DNA from: an uncultured Odoribacter sp.
GTDB lineage: Bacteria > Bacteroidota > Bacteroidia > Bacteroidales > Marinifilaceae
Direction: 5' to 3'
DNA length: 5,038 nucleotides
NCBI GenBank assembly: GCA_910578985.1
Contig: CAJTSF010000059.1
Span: 1-5,038 of the forward strand
In this document: positions 1-4,643 of the stretch, piece after piece
Layout: each line of letters starts with the position of its first letter
Numbering within the stretch: the stretch's first letter is position 1
The notes under the pieces: model-generated
The model's database searches: none
Seen by the model: only the letters and a program-made list of their open reading frames with translations
Told to the model about the DNA's origin: nothing
Position numbers and translations under genes: made by a program

Positions 1-57
1 AGTCTCCATATAAGAAACAAGAATAGGATACCGTTCTTTTAATCTTTGCAAATCCAT
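1..57 (-). CDS. 5' end of a leftward gene, truncated by window edge
   Basis: An ATG at 57-55 on the minus strand opens a frame that runs to the window edge without a stop, giving 19 residues that begin MDLQRLKERYPILV. The stretch is amphipathic and protein-like, with a basic start followed by a hydrophobic helix. There is no Shine-Dalgarno sequence, which is normal for Bacteroidota, and the leader is AT-rich. A leftward promoter-like pair and a large palindrome lie 120-160 nt upstream. The product cannot be identified from 19 residues. A DNA-binding or recombinase-type protein would fit the palindrome-rich upstream region, but that is a guess from context only. Confidence 0.4.
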   Translation of the reverse strand, partial: MDLQRLKERYPILVSYMET

Positions 58-175
58 ATTGTTTATTTAATGATTAGGATGCCAAATTAAATAAAATCCA
101 AACAATATATGGAGAAAAAATATTGGATATAAGCTTCTTAAATCAATCAATTTGTGTTTTATCTATATTCAGTTT

Positions 176-209
176 TGTTATTAAATCCAAATATTTGGAT
201 TTGATAACA
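176..209. repeat. 34-bp near-perfect palindrome, likely operator or recombination site
   Basis: The core AAATCCAAATATTTGGATTT (183-202) is a perfect 20-bp palindrome. It extends symmetrically on both sides (TGTTAT at 176-181 and ATAACA at 204-209) with a single mismatched pair (T182/G203). That makes 16 of 17 pairs matched with no loop. A zero-spacer palindrome of this kind suggests a binding site for a dimeric protein more than an RNA terminator. The half-site AAATCCAAAT recurs with small changes at 50-59, 94-103 and, inverted, 121-130. Which protein binds it is unknown. Autoregulation by the left-edge gene is possible. Confidence 0.8.
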
Positions 210-219
210 CGTGAACAAA
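188..219 (-). promoter_or_regulatory. possible leftward promoter inside the palindrome
   Basis: Reading leftward, TTTG (219-216), a 20-nt spacer and AATATTTG (195-188) match the Bacteroidales promoter consensus TTTG-N(19-21)-TAnnTTTG at all fixed positions but one. The -7-like element sits in the centre of the palindrome, so a bound protein would block it. Transcription would start near 181 and give a leader of about 120 nt before the ATG at 57. The low complexity of the region makes a chance match possible. Confidence 0.3.
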
Positions 220-301
220 AGTATCAGCAATATATAAAAGAATGTGAACGTGAAGACGACTTGCTTGAATGGGATTATGATTGTTGTATGGTATAGATGA
301 A

Positions 302-333
302 TTTGTTTCATAGCATAATAAAATATAAATTTG
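302..333 (+). promoter_or_regulatory. consensus Bacteroidales promoter for the membrane-protein gene
   Basis: TTTG at 302-305 and TAAATTTG at 326-333 are separated by 20 nt, a full match to the known Bacteroides -33/-7 consensus (TTTG, TAnnTTTG). Transcription would start around 340, leaving a short A-rich leader before the ATG at 361. The leader has no Shine-Dalgarno sequence, as is usual in Bacteroidota. Confidence 0.75.
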
Positions 334-360
334 CTCTGCTAAATATAAAACAAAACGTGT

Positions 361-693
361 ATGTTTGATTCTTCCGAAAATGTGCGCAAAGGTGTGCTTA
401 GCGCGATATATGAATATAAAAACAGGAAGATTGTAGGTGGGGAGATACTTTTAATTGCCATAGTGTGCGGAGTATATTTCGCGTCGTGGTGGATATTCGG
501 AGGTGTTTTGGCGGGTTGTATCCTGATGTTTTCAATTCGGATTCTAAGCTTCCTCCTTTGTGCGGTATTGACATTGGCTTGGGGGATAATCGGTTATGCC
601 ATAGGAACGGAATTCAGTGTAGCAGCAGGCTATGTTCTGGGTGGAGTTGGTTTGTTGTTGGGGTATGGCATACATTTTAGCATCCGTCATTAA
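361..693 (+). CDS. small multi-pass membrane protein, function unknown
   Basis: This 110-residue protein has a charged, presumably cytoplasmic N-terminus (residues 1-26). Three or four hydrophobic segments follow, at about residues 28-42, 44-58, 62-80 and 86-105. The third segment is rich in Leu, Ala and Ile, and the last is glycine-rich (around YVLGGVGLLLGYG), as in small integral membrane proteins. It ends in a short basic tail. No catalytic motif or signal-peptidase site is evident, and I do not recognise a family. It has its own consensus promoter at 302-333 and faces the leftward operon, with 13 nt between its stop and that of the converging 73-aa gene. It is therefore transcribed separately from everything else here. 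The promoter fit makes a real gene likely. Confidence 0.7.
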   Translation: MFDSSENVRKGVLSAIYEYKNRKIVGGEILLIAIVCGVYFASWWIFGGVLAGCILMFSIRILSFLLCAVLTLAWGIIGYAIGTEFSVAAGYVLGGVGLLLGYGIHFSIRH

Positions 694-706
694 GTAAGTC
701 CCTTTT

Positions 707-928
707 TCATACGGTTGGGATTTTCCCTTTTCCAATAATCTTGCCATCTCTGGAATATTCGATAGTCCCAGGTTTAAATCCCATACTTTCGATGGCAATA
801 TACCGGATATAATCGGCATATTCCTGACCTTGAAAATTTTTGCCTGTAAGGTTTCTGAAAATCATCTTTATGCTTATTCCGTCGTCGCTGTACAATATGA
901 TTTTTCCGTTCTGTTTGATTACTTCCAT
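707..928 (-). CDS. hypothetical 73-aa protein
   Basis: The 73-residue product is soluble, mixed alpha/beta in character and rich in Lys, Ile, Tyr and Gly. It begins MEVIKQNGKIILYS and has alternating hydrophobic residues suggestive of small beta strands. A helical-looking stretch (QEYADYIRYIAIESMG, residues 35-50) follows, then a lysine- and glycine-rich C-terminus (DGKIIGKGKI). The ATG lies two nt after the stop of a 23-codon ORF (TAA-TT-ATG), so the two probably form one transcript. A likely terminator separates this pair from the main operon, although read-through is possible. The gene converges on the membrane-protein gene at 361-693. I do not recognise the family. Amino-acid composition and spacing support a real gene. 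Confidence 0.65.
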   Translation of the reverse strand: MEVIKQNGKIILYSDDGISIKMIFRNLTGKNFQGQEYADYIRYIAIESMGFKPGTIEYSRDGKIIGKGKIPTV

Positions 929-930
929 AA

Positions 931-1002
931 TTAAAACCTTTTTTTGTGAATACTATCGTAGATTGGGACAGGGGTTTCTTTGCTACTTTCTTTATCCGCC
1001 AT
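931..1002 (-). CDS. possible 23-aa small protein or leader peptide
   Basis: ATG at 1002-1000 opens a 23-residue frame (MADKESSKETPVPIYD, then a basic HKKRF end) stopping at 933-931, two nt before the ATG of the 73-aa gene. The sequence is hydrophilic and coding-like, and the tight spacing suggests translational coupling. The frame is also open upstream of this ATG, through the terminator hairpin, to beyond 1055. It might therefore be the tail of something older rather than a complete gene. A GGA three bases before the ATG is the only hint of a ribosome site. The start of the frame overlaps one arm of an inverted repeat. Function is unknown. Confidence 0.4.
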   Translation of the reverse strand: MADKESSKETPVPIYDSIHKKRF

Positions 1003-1036
1003 TTCCTGCTCACTGAAAGAAAGTAGGGCGGCAAAG
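978..1036. repeat. long interrupted inverted repeat between operon end and 73-aa gene
   Basis: CTACTTTCTTT (983-993) is the exact reverse complement of AAAGAAAGTAG (1016-1026), with 22 nt between them. The pairing resumes outside: CTTTGC at 978-983 matches GCAAAG at 1031-1036 across a bulge on the right arm, sharing base 983 with the inner stem. The right arm overlaps the terminator hairpin at 1027-1047, so the outer stem and the terminator cannot form together. Confidence 0.7.
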
Positions 1037-1048
1037 CGTCTGCCGCCT
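1026..1048 (-). terminator. probable terminator of the leftward operon
   Basis: On the minus strand, GGCGGCA and TGCCGCC (positions 1047-1041 and 1033-1027) form a perfect 7-bp GC-rich stem around a 7-nt loop. CTACTTTCTTTC follows directly: pyrimidine-rich but not a pure T run. It lies 7 nt after the stop of the 81-aa gene, the last gene of the operon. The imperfect T tract suggests a weak terminator that could let some transcription reach the 73-aa gene. Confidence 0.55.
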
Positions 1049-1054
1049 AAATGC

Positions 1055-1300
1055 TTAAAATTCTATTTTCTCAGTTATGGGCGTGAATTTTTCCAACCAT
1101 AATTTTACACCCGCCATGTTGTACTCGCTCGTAATAACTGCCGTATGGGTGCCAATAGCGGTAAACCTGCTACTCTCGTAGTTGTCAATCCATCCTTTTA
1201 GGGTGTCCGTTCCCCACACTTCGGCATCATCAAATATGCCGTCCAATGCCGTAATAGGCTCGCTGAACTTTACTATCAGCGTTTGATAGGCTGTATTCAT
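1055..1300 (-). CDS. hypothetical 81-aa protein, last gene of the operon
   Basis: This 81-residue soluble protein begins MNTAYQTLIVKFSEPITALD and ends KFTPITEKIEF. It has an acidic middle (IFDDAEVWG, residues 22-30) and several short beta-like stretches, with no cysteines and no membrane segment. I do not recognise a domain. The start at 1300 is preferred over an in-frame ATG at 1357 because a strong ribosome site (AAAGGAGG, 1315-1308) sits 7 nt upstream. Its ATG also overlaps the TGA of the preceding gene (ATGA), the usual arrangement for translational coupling. The longer version would overlap the preceding gene by 61 nt with a Lys/Gly-rich, artefact-like N-terminus. A terminator-like hairpin follows the stop. 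Confidence 0.75.
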   Translation of the reverse strand: MNTAYQTLIVKFSEPITALDGIFDDAEVWGTDTLKGWIDNYESSRFTAIGTHTAVITSEYNMAGVKLWLEKFTPITEKIEF

Positions 1301-1527
1301 CGGTTGTCCTCCTTTCTTTCCTTTGCCGCGAGCCATTTGTTTCGTTCGGCTCGGCATTCCTCTAATGAGGGTTTGACACAGGAGAATAGTTCCCCGTCAG
1401 TATGACGGTAATCGTACTGCACAAGGGGGCGACTTCTTCTGCCGATACCCAATTGGAAATGTTCATATTTTTCCGTACCTGCCTCTGTGCAGGTACTTAC
1501 TCCGTTGACAGTCATTCGTGTTGTCAT
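1297..1527 (-). CDS. DUF3873-like family protein
   Basis: The 76-residue product begins MTTRMTVNGVSTCTEAGTEK, has a conserved-looking core (GIGRR, then VQYDYRHTDGELFSC, residues 36-50), and ends in a charged helix (LEECRAERNKWLAAKERKE). From memory this pattern matches DUF3873, a family found widely on Bacteroidales conjugative elements with no known biochemical role. Three cysteines (13, 50 and 58) are present, but they do not form a clear metal site. It starts 11 nt after the stop of the 85-aa gene. Its TGA overlaps the ATG of the 81-aa gene, so the two are probably made together. An alternative start at Met5 is possible. The family assignment is moderately sure, and no function can be given. 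Confidence 0.75.
   Translation of the reverse strand: MTTRMTVNGVSTCTEAGTEKYEHFQLGIGRRSRPLVQYDYRHTDGELFSCVKPSLEECRAERNKWLAAKERKEDNR
1308..1315 (-). promoter_or_regulatory. strong Shine-Dalgarno site of the 81-aa gene
   Basis: AAAGGAGG on the minus strand lies 7 nt before the ATG at 1300, inside the coding end of the DUF3873-like gene. It fixes the start of the 81-aa gene. Such sites are uncommon in Bacteroidota, whose genes mostly lack them. In this operon only the first and last genes have one. Confidence 0.7.
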
Positions 1528-1538
1528 AATCGCATCAG

Positions 1539-1796
1539 TTAAAATTCAACAATCAGTAATCTGTTCTCCATACACTTGCTTGTATCGCTTGGCAGCCGTT
1601 GGTTTAACCAAAAATGATGACTGCCATAACCATAGGCAAAGAATTTGTCGAAGTCCGTACTTTCAGACAAATATGCTATGGCGGTTCTTAATTCGTTCTC
1701 ACTCCTTGTGAACACGGCGGTGTTCACAAAGTCGATTAGCAATTTCGGGATTTGATTGTCCCACACGCTCACAAGGGTTTCAAATTTTACGTCCAT
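1539..1796 (-). CDS. hypothetical 85-aa protein
   Basis: An 85-residue soluble protein that is probably largely helical. Its N-terminal half (residues 1-30) has amphipathic helix character (LVSVWDNQIPKLLIDFVNT). The middle is acidic and serine-rich (SESTDFDKFFAYGYGSHHFW, residues 44-63) with several aromatic residues. It ends LLIVEF. No catalytic motif or membrane segment is visible, and I do not recognise the family. It lies 25 nt after the PcfJ-like gene and 11 nt before the DUF3873-like gene on the same strand, so it is part of the operon. There is no Shine-Dalgarno sequence at the ATG. Its place in a tight operon is the main support for a real gene. Confidence 0.7.
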   Translation of the reverse strand: MDVKFETLVSVWDNQIPKLLIDFVNTAVFTRSENELRTAIAYLSESTDFDKFFAYGYGSHHFWLNQRLPSDTSKCMENRLLIVEF

Positions 1797-1821
1797 AGGA
1801 TTTGATATTATTAAATTGATA

Positions 1822-3117
1822 TTATGCTGCTGCGTTTATCCGTTCACGGATAAGGTTCATATTGCTGTTTACAAGGTTTACAATACGGTCGTGGTACTCG
1901 GTATTGGAATTGTGCAAGCCACGACTTTGCACCACTTCCAATGTCTTCAAGGAAACCTCCACCGTTTCTATGCGCTTGCCGTCAATGGTTGCGGATAGGA
2001 TAAGGGAGTTCTTTTCAAGGAAATAGGAGTTGGAAAATACACAATGGTGCAGTTCCGTCCCTTCCGCTGCAAACTCCACCACGCTCTCCAATACACGCAC
2101 CTGCAAAGTGCCGTCCGTGAAAGCAATGCCGAAGAATCTGCCTTTGAGTTTGCTGTATGCCTTCTCGTGTTTCTCCGCTTGGCGGATGCGTTCTTCCAAC
2201 TTCTCCCGCTCTGTCTGCTTGTTGCGCTTGTGTGAAAGTCTGTCGTGTTCGGCTTTGAGGTCGGTGGGGCAGACGTACTTCGGGCTGTTCGAGTCCTTAC
2301 CGAAATGCCGCAGGAGGTCTACAGTGTCGCACCACATTGAGCCGTCCGGAATAGTATAACCGTTGCGGATACATATTTTCACTGATGCCCAATATCGTCC
2401 CATGTCGAAAGAACTGCGTATATAGTGGCGCAACATGGAGTATTGTCCAGCTTTCAGCAGCGTTTCCGCCCGGCTGTCCGAAAGAATAGCCGTAAAGAGT
2501 TTGAAAGGCTGGATGTTGTGGCAGTTCCCCTTGAATCCGTTGCGTTTGAGTTCGGGAATGAAACGCTGGTGGCGGGGATAGATGCAGACGGGATTTATAT
2601 CATATGCCCGAAGTTCTCCGTTCTTTCGTATCTCCATGTCGCTGTATTCCACCCATTGGTCGTAATAAAACACCGACATGCCACGCAGTCGGGCAACGGT
2701 TGTTGTCCTGCCGTCGGGAGCAATCCACCTTTGCACCACTTCATAAATGGCATACTCGGCGGGTTGTCCTGCTTTGTATCGGGATTTAACGAAAAAGAAG
2801 CGAATCACTTGGTACTGCTTGCAGGTGGTGACGATAGAGAAATACTCGTTCTCGCTGAAAACGCTCTTTCGGGTGCGTAACGCTTTTAATTCCATACCGC
2901 AATGTGGGCAGGTGCATCCGCAAACGGTATCCGCAAGGTCGTGTTCACTCTTCCACGAGTGTCCGCACTCGGTGCAGATGTTTGTACCGTTAGCCCTCTT
3001 GACGGCATAATGCTCGAAACAATGGCGGAAAGCGTATGCTTTCTGTGTGGCAGTTAGTTCCGGTAATCGCTTACTCAAACGTGCGACTTCTTTTTGTAGG
3101 CGTGTTTTCGGTTTCAT
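1822..3117 (-). CDS. PcfJ-like protein
   Basis: This 431-residue protein is the largest gene in the window. The C-terminal third carries the PcfJ-like signature: EGTELHHCV (352-360), then a SLILSATIDGKRIETVEVSL block (371-390), VVQSRG (395-400) and a helical tail. PcfJ-like proteins (named after enterococcal plasmid pCF10) are common on Bacteroidales and Firmicutes mobile elements and have no established activity. The N-terminal region holds paired cysteines C48/C51 and C70/C73 plus C66 and C68, a zinc-ribbon-like arrangement. A charged, probably coiled helix lies at about 286-325. The start is 3 nt after the stop of the PcfK-like gene, so the two are almost certainly co-translated. This pairing is itself typical. 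There is no ribosome site at its ATG. The gene appears intact and near full length for the Bacteroidales form. Confidence 0.88.
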   Translation of the reverse strand: MKPKTRLQKEVARLSKRLPELTATQKAYAFRHCFEHYAVKRANGTNICTECGHSWKSEHDLADTVCGCTCPHCGMELKALRTRKSVFSENEYFSIVTTCKQYQVIRFFFVKSRYKAGQPAEYAIYEVVQRWIAPDGRTTTVARLRGMSVFYYDQWVEYSDMEIRKNGELRAYDINPVCIYPRHQRFIPELKRNGFKGNCHNIQPFKLFTAILSDSRAETLLKAGQYSMLRHYIRSSFDMGRYWASVKICIRNGYTIPDGSMWCDTVDLLRHFGKDSNSPKYVCPTDLKAEHDRLSHKRNKQTEREKLEERIRQAEKHEKAYSKLKGRFFGIAFTDGTLQVRVLESVVEFAAEGTELHHCVFSNSYFLEKNSLILSATIDGKRIETVEVSLKTLEVVQSRGLHNSNTEYHDRIVNLVNSNMNLIRERINAAA

Positions 3118-3120
3118 GGG

Positions 3121-3534
3121 TTAAAAGTCAAATAGTGAAAGTTGGGTTGTATTTTCCTGCTTGTGTGGTTTTGTCTTAGTGCGTTTTTGCAGTTTGCGGA
3201 GTGCTTCCTCCTCATATCTGCGTGCAGCGTTCCGCCGTGCTTCTGCCTTTTCTTCTGCTGTGAGTTCCACTACATGGTTCACTGCCACTTGGCAGTTTAA
3301 TGGCTTGCCTGCCTTTATCTCCTTCTCATCATAATAGTGTATGGCTTGTCCGTAGATTTCTCCGTCCGTGAAGCCGTTGCAACGGCTTTCCCGTACATAG
3401 TTTAAAATATAAGTAATACAATCATCTATACTCTTGGACGGGTTATGGTAGTTCCTGGCAAAGAGTGCGTCTTCTGCGGCTCTCTGTTCCAAATACATTT
3501 GTATCGTTCTCTTAAAGTGGTCGGTTCCTTTCAT
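3121..3534 (-). CDS. PcfK-like protein with C-terminal clamp-binding motif
   Basis: The 137-residue product begins MKGTDHFKRTIQMYLEQRAA. It has a helical core with NPSKSIDDCITYILNYV (31-47) and a GEIYGQAIHYYDE segment (58-70), followed by a long charged helix (about 91-120) and a flexible basic tail. This matches PcfK-like proteins of conjugative elements, whose function is unknown. The last residues are QLSLFDF. QLSLF (131-135) fits the consensus QL(S/D)LF by which bacterial proteins bind the DNA polymerase sliding clamp. The start at 3534 is chosen over an upstream in-frame ATG at 3612, which would overlap the previous gene by 59 nt and add an Arg/Ser-rich leader. From 3534 the gap is a normal 19 nt. 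The gene lies directly before the PcfJ-like gene. Confidence 0.85.
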   Translation of the reverse strand: MKGTDHFKRTIQMYLEQRAAEDALFARNYHNPSKSIDDCITYILNYVRESRCNGFTDGEIYGQAIHYYDEKEIKAGKPLNCQVAVNHVVELTAEEKAEARRNAARRYEEEALRKLQKRTKTKPHKQENTTQLSLFDF

Positions 3535-3553
3535 GATGTTGTCGGTCTTCTTG

Positions 3554-3775
3554 TCAAATGGTTTTCTTGATAATCTCAATCCGGTACTGCGACTTGACCT
3601 CCTTAAAAACAAAGTCTATAAAGTCCTTCCGTGCGTCCTTGTTCAGTTCTGTGTAAAGTTCACGGAACACGGATATGTTACCGTTGATGTACGTTTCCAC
3701 CATATACCCGAAAATATCGTCTACTTCGTAATACCTGCACTGCTGTGCTGCTGTTTTATTATTTCTCTTTCTCAT
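3554..3775 (-). CDS. hypothetical 73-aa protein of the PcfK/PcfJ operon
   Basis: A small soluble protein of 73 residues with a basic N-terminus (MRKRNNK), then two probable amphipathic helices (about residues 17-44 and 46-64) and a basic C-terminus (IEIIKKTI). It has one cysteine and no recognisable motif or domain. The frame is open further upstream, but the start at 3775 is preferred. It lies 11 nt after the stop of the membrane-protein gene, whereas the extension to 3949 would lie inside that gene and be Cys/Pro/Tyr-rich. The next gene (PcfK-like) starts 19 nt downstream. The all-helical, charged make-up would suit a protein-protein adaptor or nucleic-acid binding role, but that is speculation. 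Confidence 0.7.
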   Translation of the reverse strand: MRKRNNKTAAQQCRYYEVDDIFGYMVETYINGNISVFRELYTELNKDARKDFIDFVFKEVKSQYRIEIIKKTI

Positions 3776-3786
3776 GTCGATACGGA

Positions 3787-4008
3787 TTAAAGGGTGAGTA
3801 ACCAAAGGATGAAAGCGAAAAAGGCGATAACCGAAAGGATAAAACCAACAAAGCCTATTATTATCCGGTATGCAATGTGGACAATATCCCAAAGAGGCTT
3901 TCCGATAATATACAATGCTCCCAATATGCAACGTAAAAGAGAGAAGCATATTGCAAGCAACATAATTTGTAAGCAGCGTTTAATTCGTATTGTTGTTGTC
4001 ATGGTCAT
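3787..4008 (-). CDS. small membrane protein with two predicted helices
   Basis: This 73-residue protein has a short Thr-rich and basic start (MTMTTTIRIKR). Two strongly hydrophobic segments follow at about residues 13-36 and 48-72, separated by a short polar stretch containing KPLWDIVH. This is consistent with an inner-membrane hairpin with both ends on the cytoplasmic side. The second segment is rich in Phe, Ile and Leu, and no catalytic motif is visible. The ATG at 4002 (Met3) is an equally possible start. The gene lies 20 nt after the RadC-like gene and 11 nt before the 73-aa gene, clearly inside the operon. Family and function are not recognised. Its presence among DNA-related genes may hint at membrane-linked transfer or immunity, without proof. 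Confidence 0.7.
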   Translation of the reverse strand: MTMTTTIRIKRCLQIMLLAICFSLLRCILGALYIIGKPLWDIVHIAYRIIIGFVGFILSVIAFFAFILWLLTL

Positions 4009-4028
4009 TTTATTAAAGGGGTAAATGA

Positions 4029-4493
4029 TTATAGCTTTCCTTCGTCTGCATAGCTGTAATAGCTGGCTCTTGACACGATAAGATGGTCATGTAGTTTAAT
4101 ATCCAATAATTTAGCAGCCTCTTTTATTTGATGCGTTATTGCATCGTCTTGTCTACTGGGATGTGTTGCCCCTGCCGGGTGGTTATGTGCTATAATAATG
4201 GATGAACTATGCGTTAGTAATGCGGTCTGTAATATCAAGCGTACATCGACTATTGTGCTGTTCATTCCTCCCTCGGAAATACTAGTAATGCCTAACACCT
4301 GTCCTGCTTGATTCAGTAAGATAAGTTTGAAGTATTCTTTATATTCCAAAGTATCATTGTCAAATGCCTCTTTCGTCAGCAGTTTATAAGCGTCCTCGGA
4401 GCACTGAATAGTATATCTGTCTTTCGCTTTTACTTTGGGGCGGTAACTGATTTTCACTTCGCTGACCTGTTGAATGTTGATGTTTGTTCTCAT
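4029..4493 (-). CDS. radC: RadC-like JAB-domain protein
   Basis: The 154-residue product is a RadC/JAB-fold protein. Residues 103-116 carry the JAMM metal motif HNHPAGATHPSRQD (H-x-H-x7-S-x2-D), and Glu53 in YKEYFKLILL is the likely upstream acidic partner. The flanking GITSISEGG, VDVRLILQTAL and LHDHLIV blocks are also typical of RadC. It lacks the N-terminal helix-hairpin-helix region of chromosomal RadC (about 220 residues), as usual for the short forms on mobile elements. It is therefore probably not the housekeeping copy, and the symbol names the family only. RadC proteins were once called DNA repair factors, but their activity is unsettled. Gene one of the operon, it is preceded by an unusually strong AAGGAGGT ribosome site. 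Confidence 0.9.
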   Translation of the reverse strand: MRTNINIQQVSEVKISYRPKVKAKDRYTIQCSEDAYKLLTKEAFDNDTLEYKEYFKLILLNQAGQVLGITSISEGGMNSTIVDVRLILQTALLTHSSSIIIAHNHPAGATHPSRQDDAITHQIKEAAKLLDIKLHDHLIVSRASYYSYADEGKL

Positions 4494-4497
4494 GGTG

Positions 4498-4505
4498 ACC
4501 TCCTT
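4498..4505 (-). promoter_or_regulatory. strong Shine-Dalgarno site of the RadC-like gene
   Basis: AAGGAGGT on the minus strand is complementary to the 3' end of 16S rRNA over 8 nt and lies 4 nt before the ATG at 4493. Most Bacteroidota genes lack such sites. It is perfectly complementary over 7 nt to ACCTCCT at 4649-4643 in the same leader, so it could be hidden by base pairing. Confidence 0.75.
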
Positions 4506-4643
4506 TTTGATTTGATGCGGATTTGGGAGTTGAGGGAGTGAGTTTCCAAACTTTATCTGCCTTTCCGTTTATCCGACATTTTTTTTATGCGTCTTTCGGT
4601 CGTATCGGTCGTTTCGTTCGGGAGCTTATCGGTGTAGAGGTTA

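Larger units (their letters stand above)
58..301. other. AT-rich intergenic regulatory region
   Basis: This non-coding stretch separates the left-edge leftward gene from the rightward membrane-protein gene. It is strongly AT-rich. It contains the palindrome at 176-209, two further copies of its half-site in opposite orientation (AAATCCAAAC at 94-103, TATTGGATAT at 121-130), and a leftward promoter-like pair. A rightward frame is open from 78 to a TAG at 294-296 but has no ATG except one two codons from its end. A TTG at 123 would give 57-58 residues ending in an acidic, coding-like tail (KECEREDDLLEWDYD). It could be a gene remnant or a TTG-started small protein, but the support is too weak to call a gene. 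Confidence 0.6.

Noticed and set aside
714..730. Short GGGA-TTT-TCCC hairpin after the membrane-protein gene as a terminator
   Set aside because: The stem is only 4 bp and lies inside the coding end of the opposing 73-aa gene; too weak to call.
774..1034. 86-aa leftward ORF beginning MPPYFLSVSRKWRIKK
   Set aside because: It runs in another frame through the terminator, the 23-aa ORF and half of the 73-aa gene, has a highly basic artefact-like composition, and lacks operon spacing.
1301..1357. Longer form of the 81-aa protein starting at 1357
   Set aside because: The AAAGGAGG site and the ATGA overlap point to 1300; the extra 19 residues are Lys/Gly-rich and lie inside the DUF3873-like gene.
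2030..2880. Rightward ORFs of 109 and 151 aa opposite the PcfJ-like gene
   Set aside because: They lie wholly antisense to a recognised gene, have Cys/Ser/Arg-rich composition typical of shadow frames, and lack promoter or ribosome signals.
3535..3612. N-terminal extension of the PcfK-like protein to an ATG at 3612
   Set aside because: The extension overlaps the preceding gene by 59 nt and is Arg/Ser-rich; the start at 3534 gives normal spacing and family-like length.
3776..3949. N-terminal extension of the operon's 73-aa protein to an ATG at 3949
   Set aside because: It lies inside the membrane-protein gene in another frame and has Cys/Pro/Tyr-rich composition; the start at 3775 follows that gene by 11 nt.
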